DNA from: Hyphomicrobiales bacterium | GTDB lineage: Bacteria; Pseudomonadota; Alphaproteobacteria; Rhizobiales; Rhizobiaceae | Direction of reading: 5' to 3' | Assembly (NCBI GenBank): GCA_900469615.1 | Contig: UBYA01000024.1 | Location: 1-64,000, forward strand | DNA length: 64,000 nt | Shown here: in pieces, positions 26,240 to 35,138 of the stretch | Layout of the letters: every line of letters begins with the position of its first letter | Position numbering within the stretch: position 1 is the first letter of the stretch | Notes under the pieces: model-generated | What the model saw: only the letters and a program-made list of their open reading frames with translations | Databases searched by the model: none | Told to the model about the DNA's origin: nothing | Translations under genes and position numbers: made by a program

Positions 26240-28234
26240 ATGTTCTTATATAAGGCTATCGTCTTTCTTCCCCTGATCGGCGCGATCGTTGCCGGCCTTT
26301 TCGGCCGCGCGATCGGCGCCAAGGCTTCGGAATATGTTACCACCGGCCTGATGATCATCGCCGCGGTTCTTTCCTGGGTCGTCTTCTTCACGGTGGCGCT
26401 CGGCCACACGGACGGCCCGATCAAGGTTGAAGTCCTGCGCTGGATCCAGTCCGGCGGCATCGATGTTTCCTGGGCGCTGCGCGTCGACACGCTGACCTCG
26501 GTGATGCTGATCGTCGTGAACTCGGTTTCGACCCTGGTTCACGTCTATTCGATCGGATACATGCATCACGATCCGCATCGTCCGCGCTTCTTCGCCTATC
26601 TCTCGCTCTTCACTTTCGCCATGCTCATGCTGGTGACGTCGGACAACCTCGCCCAGATGTTCTTCGGCTGGGAAGGCGTCGGCCTGGCCTCCTACCTGCT
26701 GATCGGCTTCTGGTTCAAGAAGCCGTCCGCATCGGCAGCGGCCATGAAGGCCTTCATCGTCAACCGCGTCGGCGACTTCGGTTTCGTTCTCGGGATTGCC
26801 GGCGTCTTCGTTCTGTTCGGCTCGATCAATTTCGACGTGATCTTCGGCAATGCGCAAAGCTTCGCCTCGGGGCAGGGCGGCCAGCCAGGCGACATCGTGC
26901 TCAATTTCCTGGGCATGCACCTCGATCGCGGCCACGCCCTGACGGCCGTTTGCCTGCTGCTCTTCATGGGCGCGATGGGTAAGTCGGCACAGTTCCTGCT
27001 GCACACCTGGCTGCCGGACGCCATGGAAGGCCCGACGCCGGTTTCGGCGCTCATCCACGCAGCAACCATGGTCACCGCCGGCGTCTTCCTCGTCGCCCGC
27101 ATGTCGCCGATCTTCGAACTGTCGCCGGATGCGCTGACCTTCGTGACCGTCATCGGCGCGATCACCGCCTTCTTCGCCGCAACCGTCGGCCTCGTTCAGA
27201 ACGACATCAAGCGCGTCATCGCTTATTCGACCTGTTCGCAGCTTGGCTACATGTTCGTCGCCCTCGGCGTCGGCGCTTACGGCGCGGCGATCTTCCATCT
27301 GTTCACCCACGCCTTCTTCAAGGCGCTGCTCTTCCTTTGCGCCGGCTCGGTCATCCACGCCGTCGATGGCGAGCAGGACATGCGCCATATGGGCGGCCTT
27401 CGCACCCATATCAAGAAGACCTACTGGATGATGATTATCGGCACGCTGGCCATCACCGGCGTCGGCATCCCGTTCACACCGCTCGGTTTTGCCGGCTTCT
27501 TCTCGAAGGATGCGATCATCGCGGCTTCCTACACGTCGCATAATCCGGCCGCGGGCTTTGCCTTCACGCTGCTGGTCATCGCCGCGCTGTTCACCAGCTT
27601 CTATTCCTGGCGCCTGATCTTCATGACCTTCTTCGGCAAGCCGCGCGCCTCGCACGAGGTCATGCATCATGTGCATGAATCGCCGAATGTCATGCTGATC
27701 CCGCTCTATCTGCTGGCGATCGGCGCCGTCTTCGCCGGCTGGTATTTCCACGATTATTTCGTCGGCCACGACTATGAGGAATTCTGGAAGCAGGCGCTCT
27801 TCACGTTGCCGGACAACAAGATCCTCGAAGAGATGGAGCATGCTCCGCACTGGGTCGAGCTCAGCCCGTTCATCGCGATGGTCGTCGGTTTCGTGGTCGC
27901 CTGGTATTTCTACATCAAGTCGCCGGAAACGCCGCGCCGCCTCGCTCAGCAGCAGCGCCCGCTCTACGAGTTCCTCTTGAACAAGTGGTACTTCGACGAG
28001 CTCTATGACTTCCTCTTCGTTCGCTCCGCCAAGGCGCTCGGCCGCTTCCTGTGGAAGAAGGGCGACATCGGGGTCATCGATACCATCGGCCCGAACGGCA
28101 TTGCCGCCCGAGTCGTCGATGTCACCAACCGCGTCGTGCGCCTGCAGACCGGCTACCTCTATCACTATGCCTTCGCGATGCTGCTCGGCATTGCAGCCCT
28201 CGTTACCTGGATGATGCTCGGGAGTTCCCTCTGA
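26240..28234 (+). CDS. nuoL: NADH-quinone oxidoreductase subunit L
   Basis: 664 residues, the distal antiporter-like proton-pumping subunit, with about 16 transmembrane segments including the C-terminal extension that forms the lateral helix along the membrane arm. Hallmarks: FFGWEGVGLASYLLIGFW, HTWLPDAMEGPTPVSALIHA and the broken-helix Lys/His region around LVQNDIKRVIAYSTCSQLGY. The stop overlaps the nuoM start (TGATG). Confidence 0.97.
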   Translation: MFLYKAIVFLPLIGAIVAGLFGRAIGAKASEYVTTGLMIIAAVLSWVVFFTVALGHTDGPIKVEVLRWIQSGGIDVSWALRVDTLTSVMLIVVNSVSTLVHVYSIGYMHHDPHRPRFFAYLSLFTFAMLMLVTSDNLAQMFFGWEGVGLASYLLIGFWFKKPSASAAAMKAFIVNRVGDFGFVLGIAGVFVLFGSINFDVIFGNAQSFASGQGGQPGDIVLNFLGMHLDRGHALTAVCLLLFMGAMGKSAQFLLHTWLPDAMEGPTPVSALIHAATMVTAGVFLVARMSPIFELSPDALTFVTVIGAITAFFAATVGLVQNDIKRVIAYSTCSQLGYMFVALGVGAYGAAIFHLFTHAFFKALLFLCAGSVIHAVDGEQDMRHMGGLRTHIKKTYWMMIIGTLAITGVGIPFTPLGFAGFFSKDAIIAASYTSHNPAAGFAFTLLVIAALFTSFYSWRLIFMTFFGKPRASHEVMHHVHESPNVMLIPLYLLAIGAVFAGWYFHDYFVGHDYEEFWKQALFTLPDNKILEEMEHAPHWVELSPFIAMVVGFVVAWYFYIKSPETPRRLAQQQRPLYEFLLNKWYFDELYDFLFVRSAKALGRFLWKKGDIGVIDTIGPNGIAARVVDVTNRVVRLQTGYLYHYAFAMLLGIAALVTWMMLGSSL

Positions 28235-29745
28235 TGACCGATTGGCCCATTCTTTCAACGGTCACGTTTCTGCCGCTGGTGGGTGTCCTTCTGCTGTTGT
28301 TCACGCAGGACGACGGCCCCAACGGCCGCCGCAACATCCTCAACATTTCGCTGGCGACGACGGTCTTCACCTTCATCGTATCGCTGTTTATCTGGATCTG
28401 GTTCGACAACGCCAATCCGGGCTTCCAGATGGTCGAGAAGCATGAGTGGCTGACCACCGGCATCAGCTACCATATGGGCGTCGACGGCATCTCCATGCTG
28501 TTCGTCATCCTGTCGACCTTCCTGATGCCCTTCTGCGTTCTGGCAAGCTGGCTCTCGGTCGAAAAGCGGCTGAAGGACTACATGATCGCCTTCCTCGTCC
28601 TCGAGACGATGATGATCGGCGTCTTCGTGTCGCTCGATATCGTGCTGTTCTACGTCTTCTTCGAAGCCGGCCTTATCCCGATGTTCCTGATCATCGGCGT
28701 CTGGGGCGGCAAGGATCGCGTCTACGCCAGCTACAAGTTCTTCCTCTACACGCTGCTTGGCTCGGTGCTGATGCTGCTCGCGATCATGGCGATGTACTGG
28801 CAGGCCGGCACGACCGACATCCCGTCGCTGCTTGCCTACAAGTTCCCGCCGCAGCTGCAGACCTGGCTCTGGCTCGCCTTCTTCGCCTCCTTCGCGGTGA
28901 AGATGCCGATGTGGCCGGTCCACACCTGGCTCCCGGACGCGCACGTTCAGGCGCCGACGGCCGGTTCCGTCATCCTGGCAGGCGTCCTCCTGAAGCTCGG
29001 CGGCTATGGTCTCATCCGTTTCTCGCTCGGCATGTTCCCGAACGCGTCGGAATATTTCGCGCCGCTGGTCTTCGCGCTCTCGGTGATCGCCATCATCTAC
29101 ACGTCGCTGGTGGCGCTGATGCAGGAAGACATCAAGAAGCTGATCGCCTACTCGTCCGTTGCCCACATGGGCTATGTGACGATGGGTATCTTCGCGGCGA
29201 ACCAGCAGGGCGTTCAGGGTGCGATCTTCCAGATGCTGTCGCACGGCATCGTCTCGGGTGCACTCTTCCTCTGCGTCGGCGTGATCTACGACCGGACCCA
29301 TACCCGCGAAATCGCGGCTTACGGCGGCCTGGTCAACAACATGCCGAAATACGCAGTCGCGATGATGGTGTTCACGATGGCCAATGTCGGCTTGCCCGGC
29401 ACCTCCGGCTTCATCGGCGAATTCCTGACCTTGATCGGCGTCTTCCGCGCCAACACCTGGGTTGCGCTCTTCGCCGCGACCGGCGTGATCCTGTCGGCCG
29501 CTTATGCGCTCTGGCTCTATCGCCGCGTCATTTTCGGCGCGCTGGAGAAGGAAAACCTGAAGAAGTTGCTGGATCTTTCGCCGCGTGAACAGCTGATCCT
29601 CTATCCGCTGATCGCGCTCACGATCCTCTTCGGCGTCTATCCGGCTCCGATCTTCGACGCCACGGCCGCTTCGGTGGATCTGCTGGTGAACAACTATACC
29701 GCTGCCCTGCACGCTGCGCAGAACGTTGCGCTGTCGATGAATTGA
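28234..29745 (+). CDS. nuoM: NADH-quinone oxidoreductase subunit M
   Basis: 503 residues, the second antiporter-like subunit with about 14 transmembrane helices. FEAGLIPMFLIIGVWGG contains the conserved transmembrane Glu, and VHTWLPDAHVQAPTAGSVIL and LMQEDIKKLIAYSSVAHMGY are the family signatures. Start at the ATG overlapping the nuoL stop; the frame extends upstream inside nuoL and that part was rejected. Confidence 0.97.
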   Translation: MTDWPILSTVTFLPLVGVLLLLFTQDDGPNGRRNILNISLATTVFTFIVSLFIWIWFDNANPGFQMVEKHEWLTTGISYHMGVDGISMLFVILSTFLMPFCVLASWLSVEKRLKDYMIAFLVLETMMIGVFVSLDIVLFYVFFEAGLIPMFLIIGVWGGKDRVYASYKFFLYTLLGSVLMLLAIMAMYWQAGTTDIPSLLAYKFPPQLQTWLWLAFFASFAVKMPMWPVHTWLPDAHVQAPTAGSVILAGVLLKLGGYGLIRFSLGMFPNASEYFAPLVFALSVIAIIYTSLVALMQEDIKKLIAYSSVAHMGYVTMGIFAANQQGVQGAIFQMLSHGIVSGALFLCVGVIYDRTHTREIAAYGGLVNNMPKYAVAMMVFTMANVGLPGTSGFIGEFLTLIGVFRANTWVALFAATGVILSAAYALWLYRRVIFGALEKENLKKLLDLSPREQLILYPLIALTILFGVYPAPIFDATAASVDLLVNNYTAALHAAQNVALSMN

Positions 29746-29763
29746 TGACGGGACTTTTTCGAC

Positions 29764-31206
29764 ATGACTGCTGAAACAATTCTTGCAAGCCTGCATCTTT
29801 CCATTCCCGAGCTCATTCTCGCGGTCGGTGCGCTTGCGCTGCTCATGATCGGCGTCTTCTCGGGCGAGCGGTCGGGACCCACGGTCACCGGTCTTGCCAT
29901 CGCGCTTCTCGCGGTGGCCGGTCTCTGGATCATTTTCGTGCCCGGCGAGGGGCTGGCCTACGGCGGCGCCTATCTCGCCGACGGCTTCTCCCGCTTCATG
30001 AAGATCGTCGCGCTGGTCGGCTCGATCGTCGCCATGTTCCTCAGTATGGGTCAGGCGCGCGAGCAGCAGCTCGATCGCTTCGAGTTCCCGGTTCTGCTCG
30101 TTCTCGCGACCCTCGGCATCCTGCTGATGATCTCGGCGCATGACCTGATCTCGCTTTACCTGTCGTTGGAACTGCAGTCGCTCGCCCTCTACGTCGTTGC
30201 CGCCATCAACCGCGACAGCGTCAAGTCGACCGAAGCCGGCCTGAAGTATTTCGTCCTCGGCGCGCTGTCCTCCGGCATGCTGCTTTACGGCATGTCGCTG
30301 GTCTATGGCTTCACCGGCCACACCGGTTTCGATGCCATCGCCGCGGCGCTGAGCGCCGAGACCCGGTCGCTCGGTCTTGTCTTCGGTCTGGTCTTCGTGC
30401 TTGCCGGCCTGGCCTTCAAGATCTCCGCCGTGCCGTTCCATATGTGGACGCCGGACGTTTACGAAGGCGCGCCGACGCCGGTCACCGCCTTCTTCGCGGG
30501 CGCTCCGAAGGTTGCCGCCATGGCGATCCTCACCCGCATCGTCGTCACCGCCTTTCATCCGGTGCTTGCCGACTGGCAGCAGATCATCGTGTTCATCTCG
30601 ATTGCCTCGATGGTGCTCGGCTCCTTTGCCGCCATCGGCCAGCGCAATTTCAAGCGACTGATGGCCTATTCCTCGATCGGTCACATGGGGTATGCGCTGG
30701 TAGGGCTGGCGGCCGGCACCAAGACGGGCGTCTCCGGCGTCATGCTCTACATGGTCATCTATATGGCCATGACGCTCGGTTCCTTCGCCATCATCATGGC
30801 GATGCGCCGCAAGGACGGGCGCCAGGTCGAAAATATCGACGATCTCGCCGGCCTTTCCACGACCAATCCCTTCATGGCGGTCGTACTGACGGCGTTGATG
30901 TTCTCGCTTGCCGGTATTCCGCCGCTGGCAGGCTTCTTCGGAAAGTACTTCGTCTTCGTCGCCGCCATCCAGGCGCATCTCTATGCGCTGGCCATCATCG
31001 GCGTACTGGCTTCGGTCGTCGGCGCCTACTACTATCTGCGCGTCATCAAGGTGATGTGGTTCGATGAAGCCAAGGATGAGTTTGCACGCACCGCCGGTTC
31101 GCTGCGCCTCGTCTTCGGTCTCTCCGGCCTGTTCGTCATTGCCTACGTCTTCTTCGGCGGTGCAATCGGCGGTGCGGCCGACCTCGCCGCTGCGACGTTG
31201 TTTTGA
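29764..31206 (+). CDS. nuoN: NADH-quinone oxidoreductase subunit N
   Basis: 480 residues, the third antiporter-like proton pump, about 14 transmembrane helices. SLYLSLELQSLALYV holds the key Glu, and FHMWTPDVYEGAPTPVTAFF and FKRLMAYSSIGHMGYAL are characteristic. The last nuo gene; its TGA overlaps the ATG of birA, so the operon continues without a break. Confidence 0.97.
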   Translation: MTAETILASLHLSIPELILAVGALALLMIGVFSGERSGPTVTGLAIALLAVAGLWIIFVPGEGLAYGGAYLADGFSRFMKIVALVGSIVAMFLSMGQAREQQLDRFEFPVLLVLATLGILLMISAHDLISLYLSLELQSLALYVVAAINRDSVKSTEAGLKYFVLGALSSGMLLYGMSLVYGFTGHTGFDAIAAALSAETRSLGLVFGLVFVLAGLAFKISAVPFHMWTPDVYEGAPTPVTAFFAGAPKVAAMAILTRIVVTAFHPVLADWQQIIVFISIASMVLGSFAAIGQRNFKRLMAYSSIGHMGYALVGLAAGTKTGVSGVMLYMVIYMAMTLGSFAIIMAMRRKDGRQVENIDDLAGLSTTNPFMAVVLTALMFSLAGIPPLAGFFGKYFVFVAAIQAHLYALAIIGVLASVVGAYYYLRVIKVMWFDEAKDEFARTAGSLRLVFGLSGLFVIAYVFFGGAIGGAADLAAATLF

Positions 31207-31970
31207 TGGTGCCTGACATGAATAGCCGGAGGTCGCTCGTCGACTTCCGGCATGATGCGCTTCAGGAAACCTCGTCGACGAATAGCGTGTGCCTTGAGCG
31301 CGCACGCGCCGGCGATCCCGGGAACCTGTGGGTGACCGCCGAACGCCAGACGGGTGGACGCGGTCGCCGCGGTCGCCCCTGGGTGTCGGAGCCCGGCAAT
31401 CTCTACGCCTCTCTCCTTCTGATCGACCCCGCTCCCATGGACCGTATCGGCTCATTGCCGCTTGCGGTCGCGGTCGCCGTGCATCGGGCGGTGCGAAGCG
31501 TACTGCCGCTGACTGCCGAGCCGGCCGAAATCAAGTGGCCGAACGATATTCTGATCGGACGCAAGAAGACTTGCGGCATCCTGATCGAAGGCGAAGCCGT
31601 GCCCGACGGGCGCTATGCGCTGGTCATCGGCATCGGCATCAATGTCGCCTTCATGCCCGACAATCCGATGTATCCGGTAACGTGCCTCAGGCAGCAGGGC
31701 TCGATGGTTTCGCCGGACGAGCTGTTTGCGCATCTCTATGCGGCCATGTCGGACGCTCTCGCTGTCTGGAACCATGGCGACGGCGTTCGGGAAATCACCG
31801 CGCGCTGGCGCGAGGCCGCCTGCGGTATCGGGGAAAAAATCACGGTAAACTTGCCGGATCGGTCGATTTTGGGCCGTTTCTCCGGAATCGATGATAATGG
31901 CTTATTGATGCTCGAGACGGAGGACGGCAGGATCATGCCGATCGCCGCGGGCGACGTTTTCTTTAGATAA
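31206..31970 (+). CDS. birA: biotin--[acetyl-CoA-carboxylase] ligase
   Basis: 254 residues from the ATG overlapping the nuoN stop; ATG 31218 is an alternative four codons later. It activates biotin with ATP and attaches it to carboxylase carrier domains. The biotinoyl-AMP loop GGRGRRGRPWVS and KWPNDILIGRKKTCGILIE are intact, and a short SH3-like C-terminal domain follows. There is no N-terminal winged helix, so unlike E. coli BirA it should be a ligase only and not a repressor. Confidence 0.93.
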   Translation: MVPDMNSRRSLVDFRHDALQETSSTNSVCLERARAGDPGNLWVTAERQTGGRGRRGRPWVSEPGNLYASLLLIDPAPMDRIGSLPLAVAVAVHRAVRSVLPLTAEPAEIKWPNDILIGRKKTCGILIEGEAVPDGRYALVIGIGINVAFMPDNPMYPVTCLRQQGSMVSPDELFAHLYAAMSDALAVWNHGDGVREITARWREAACGIGEKITVNLPDRSILGRFSGIDDNGLLMLETEDGRIMPIAAGDVFFR

Positions 31971-31984
31971 TGGGTTGAAATCAT

Positions 31985-33658
31985 ATGGCGAAGCAAGACG
32001 AACTGGTGTTTCTGCCTCTCGGCGGCGTCGGCGAAATCGGCATGAACCTCGCGCTGTACGGCTATGGTCCGGCAGAGCAACGCCAGTGGATCATGGTCGA
32101 TTGCGGCGTCACGTTTCCGGGACCGGACCTGCCCGGTGTCGATCTGGTGCTGCCGGATATCCGGTTCCTCGCCAAGGAGCGCAAGAATCTCAAGGGCATC
32201 ATCATCACCCATGCGCACGAGGATCACTACGGCGCGCTCAACGATCTCTGGCCTGGGCTGAATGTCCCGATCTACGCCTCCGCCTTCACCGCCGGCCTTC
32301 TCGAAGCCAAGCGCGATTATGAGAAGTCGATGGGCGAAATCCCGGTGACGCTTTTCAAGGCCGGTGACCGCATCAATGTCGGCCCCTTCGAGATCGAAGG
32401 CGTGGCCGTCAACCACTCGATCCCCGAGCCGATGTCGCTGATGATCCGCACGCCGCTCGGCAATGTCGTCCATACCGGCGACTGGAAGATCGATCATGAG
32501 CCTTCGCTTGGTCCGCTGACCGACGAGACCCGCTTCCGCCAGATCGGCGACGAAGGGGTGCTGGCGCTGATGTGCGATTCCACCAACGCCCTGCGCGATG
32601 GTGTTTCCCCTTCGGAGAAGGATGTCTCCGAAAGCCTGCGCAAGATCATCGAAGATGCCGAGGGCAGGGTAGCGGTCACGACCTTTTCCTCGAATGTCGG
32701 CCGCATCCGCACCATCGCGGAGGCTGCCGAAGCCGCCGGCCGCGAAGTGCTGCTCCTCGGCAGCTCGCTGAAGCGCGTCGTCGATGTGGCGCGAGATATC
32801 GGCCTGATGGAAGGCGTCAAGCCGTTCATCGCCGAGGATGAATATGGTTATATTCCGCGCGACAAGGTCGTGGTCATCCTGACCGGCAGCCAGGGCGAGC
32901 CGCGCGCTGCCCTTGCCAAGCTGGCGCGGGACGAAATGCGTAACGTCGCGCTTGCCGCCGGCGATATCGTCGTCTTCTCCTCGCGTGCCATCCCCGGCAA
33001 TGAAAAGGCGATCCAGGATATCAAGAACGGCCTGATCGAGCAGGGTGTGCATGTCGTGACGGATGCCGAAGCGCTCGTGCATGTCTCCGGCCATCCCAGG
33101 CGCAATGAACTGCAGAAGATGTATGAATGGACGCGCCCGGCAATTGTCGTGCCGGTGCATGGCGAGGCGACGCATCTGACCGCGCATAAGGAACTGGCCG
33201 AACAGAGCGGCATTTCCACCGTTCCGCGCGTTCGCAACGGCGATATATTGCGCCTCGCGCCGGGACCTGCCGAGGTCATCGGCGAGGCCCCGCACGGGCG
33301 CATCTTCAAGGATGGTACGCTCATCGGCGATTTCGACGAAATGGGCATCGGCGAGCGCAAGAAGCTTTCCTATGTCGGACATGTCGCCGTCAACGTCGTG
33401 CTCGATGCCCGCTACGATATCGTCGGCGATCCGGATGTCGTGCCGATCGGCTTGCCGGCCTATGATGACGAAGGCGAGGAGATGGAGGATACCCTCTTCG
33501 ATGCCATCGTCAGTGCGATCGAGAGCATCCCCCGCGCTCGCCGCAAGGATCTGGACATGCTGAGGGAGGCCGTTCGCCGCGCCGCGCGTGCCGCTGCCAA
33601 CCAGGGTTGGGGAAAGAAGCCCCTCGTCACCGTGTTCGTCACGCGCACGGGCGGCTGA
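31985..33658 (+). CDS. rnj: ribonuclease J
   Basis: 557 residues, a metallo-beta-lactamase/beta-CASP RNase with 5'-3' exonuclease and endonuclease activity, important for mRNA turnover and 23S rRNA 5' maturation in Rhizobiales. The zinc motif HAHEDH is at 76-81, the beta-CASP stretch TFSSNVGR lies mid-protein, and HVSGHPRRNEL and PVHGEATHL are conserved metal and RNA-binding regions. It starts 14 bases after birA. Confidence 0.95.
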   Translation: MAKQDELVFLPLGGVGEIGMNLALYGYGPAEQRQWIMVDCGVTFPGPDLPGVDLVLPDIRFLAKERKNLKGIIITHAHEDHYGALNDLWPGLNVPIYASAFTAGLLEAKRDYEKSMGEIPVTLFKAGDRINVGPFEIEGVAVNHSIPEPMSLMIRTPLGNVVHTGDWKIDHEPSLGPLTDETRFRQIGDEGVLALMCDSTNALRDGVSPSEKDVSESLRKIIEDAEGRVAVTTFSSNVGRIRTIAEAAEAAGREVLLLGSSLKRVVDVARDIGLMEGVKPFIAEDEYGYIPRDKVVVILTGSQGEPRAALAKLARDEMRNVALAAGDIVVFSSRAIPGNEKAIQDIKNGLIEQGVHVVTDAEALVHVSGHPRRNELQKMYEWTRPAIVVPVHGEATHLTAHKELAEQSGISTVPRVRNGDILRLAPGPAEVIGEAPHGRIFKDGTLIGDFDEMGIGERKKLSYVGHVAVNVVLDARYDIVGDPDVVPIGLPAYDDEGEEMEDTLFDAIVSAIESIPRARRKDLDMLREAVRRAARAAANQGWGKKPLVTVFVTRTGG

Positions 33659-33670
33659 GGCCGGCGTTTT

Positions 33671-33714
33671 AGAGCGATCCCAGGAAAAGTGCGCAGCGGT
33701 TCTGGAATTGCTCT
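33671..33714. repeat. rhizobial palindromic intergenic repeat, copy A
   Basis: AGAGCGATCCCAG (33671-33683) and CTGGAATTGCTCT (33702-33714) are near-perfect inverted arms (11 of 13) around an AAAAGTGCGCAGCGGTT core. The core resembles the one at 43895-43930. I recognise the general pattern from rhizobial intergenic regions but cannot count copies here. It lies between rnj and the mce ribosome-binding site. Confidence 0.45.
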
Positions 33715-33733
33715 GTCAGGGGAGGAGAGAGCC

Positions 33734-34138
33734 ATGCTGGGACGCGTCAATCACATCGCAATAGCCGTTCCGGATATCGCGGCCGCCTCCAGGGCGTATC
33801 GGGAAACGCTTGGCGCCACGATATCCGGCCCGCAGGCATTGCCGGAACATGGCGTTACGGTCGTTTTCGTCGAGTTGCCGAACACCAAGGTCGAACTCTT
33901 GGAGCCGCTGGGCGAGACCTCGCCCATCGCCCCCTTCCTTGCCAGAAATCCGGATGGCGGCATGCATCATATCTGTTACGAGGTTGCGGATATTCTCGCG
34001 GCTCGCGATCAACTGGTCGCCAAGGGGGCGCGGGTGCTCGGAAATGGCGAGCCGAAAATCGGCGCACATGGCAAGCCGGTCCTGTTTCTGCATCCGAAAG
34101 ATTTCTTCGGCACCCTCGTCGAGCTTGAGCAAGTGTGA
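33734..34138 (+). CDS. mce: methylmalonyl-CoA epimerase
   Basis: 134 residues, one vicinal-oxygen-chelate fold of two beta-alpha-beta-beta-beta modules. It interconverts (S)- and (R)-methylmalonyl-CoA between propionyl-CoA carboxylase and methylmalonyl-CoA mutase. Family features: LGRVNHIAIAVPDI with the first metal His, GGMHHICYEV with the second, and the C-terminal FGTLVELEQ with the metal Glu. Start ATG 33734 follows GGAGGAGAG. Confidence 0.92.
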   Translation: MLGRVNHIAIAVPDIAAASRAYRETLGATISGPQALPEHGVTVVFVELPNTKVELLEPLGETSPIAPFLARNPDGGMHHICYEVADILAARDQLVAKGARVLGNGEPKIGAHGKPVLFLHPKDFFGTLVELEQV

Positions 34139-34237
34139 CATTAAAACGCTGATCGATGCTTTGAAAGACGGCTGCTTTGCTCCTATAAGCAGCTTGTAAG
34201 AGGAGGAGATGCGCAAACGCGTCTCGAAGGGAGCATA

Positions 34238-34513
34238 ATGGCACAGCAGATCATCGCCAGTTTCGCCGTTTATTTCGTCATCTGGTGGATTACGCTTTTC
34301 GCCGTCCTGCCGTTCGGCCTGCGTACACAGGCCGAGGATGAGCACGTAATTCTTGGCACGGTCGAAAGCGCGCCGACGAAATTTCGTGCCTGGCGGGTGG
34401 TTCTCGTCACGACGCTGGTGTCGGCTCTCGTCTATGGCGCCTGGTATGTCGCCTCGCACTATCTCGGGCTGAGCATAGACTCCATTCCCCAGATCGTTCC
34501 AAGCTATAAGTGA
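34238..34513 (+). CDS. DUF1467 family membrane protein
   Basis: 91 residues with two transmembrane helices separated by a polar loop: FAVYFVIWWITLFAVLPFG, then a loop rich in acidic residues, then VLVTTLVSALVYGAWYVAS. This matches DUF1467, a small alphaproteobacterial family of unknown role commonly found after the methylmalonyl-CoA epimerase gene. It ends the nuo-birA-rnj-mce run before the terminator at 34705. Confidence 0.88.
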   Translation: MAQQIIASFAVYFVIWWITLFAVLPFGLRTQAEDEHVILGTVESAPTKFRAWRVVLVTTLVSALVYGAWYVASHYLGLSIDSIPQIVPSYK

Positions 34514-34704
34514 TCCAGGGGAATGCGGGAGCAGACGGGCGGCTGCGGGGCGCCCCATTCTCGCCATCAATTCGTCACACGCCTGTCATGCGGATGGATC
34601 AAACAATCCGCAGGCGGCGCTCACCCAATTTGGGCTGACAGCAGGCGATTGGATGCTCTCCCGCGAGAAGGGGAGAGATAGAAGATCGGCCGAGAAAGCA
34701 AAAA
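34514..34704. other. intergenic region after the DUF1467 gene
   Basis: No gene is seen. It contains an imperfect CTCTCCC...GGGGAGAG hairpin near 34654-34676 of a type common in rhizobial intergenic DNA. Confidence 0.4.
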
Positions 34705-34729
34705 AAAACAAGGCAATAAGCCTTGTTTT
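34705..34729 (+). terminator. strong rho-independent terminator, probably bidirectional
   Basis: AAAACAAGGC (34705-34714), loop AATAA, then GCCTTGTTTT (34720-34729): a perfect 10-bp stem with an A-run before and a T-run after. It closes the long nuo-to-DUF1467 transcript. Confidence 0.85.
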
Positions 34730-35138
34730 AAAGTATCGCGTGATCCTTATCCGTTACCGGGGCAGCGAACGAGCGCGCCTAAGATCTGATCCTCCCAAGA
34801 CTTGACCGCGAAACGGCAAGAATTTAGCCTTCTTGCCTCTTTTGTGAGCTAAAATTAGCTCAAAGATTGAGCTTTGTCATCCTTTTTTTTGCTTTTTTGC
34901 TACAGTCGCGCAGAATTTTTCTGTTGATGGATTTTCGCTGTAAATCCTTATAAACGTGCGTTTTTTCGAAAAATCGGAAATAGGCTGTATTGCCTGTAAT
35001 CTCAGGCGTTTGCCAAATTCTTCCATTGCAGAATGCGGGTTTCCTTCCTGCGCCGAAGCAGTTATGAACTGCCTCCAGTACATAATTTGCTAACGATTCC
35101 GCGGGGAGCGGAACGTCAAACCATCTGGAACAAGCGTC
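34730..35138 (+). promoter_or_regulatory. AT-rich proS leader with overlapping hairpins
   Basis: About 400 bases without a gene, much more AT-rich than its surroundings. Two hairpins share bases and exclude each other: GAGCTAA-AA-TTAGCTC (34846-34861) and AGCTCAA-AGA-TTGAGCT (34857-34873). The second is followed by T-rich runs at about 34883-34898. This looks like a possible attenuator or terminator/antiterminator pair in front of proS. No T-box motif is present. Confidence 0.35.

Noticed and set aside
28255..31455. Very long minus-strand open frame opposite nuoM and nuoN
   Set aside because: Third-position GC bias of the real genes keeps the antisense frame open; the translation is Arg/Asp/His-rich with no family features. 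The same holds for 948-2924 minus, 20370-22931 minus, 26246-28258 minus, 54475-57318 plus and 56808-59663 plus.
34730..35138. T-box riboswitch in front of proS
   Set aside because: No T-box consensus or specifier loop, and the class is not expected in alphaproteobacteria.
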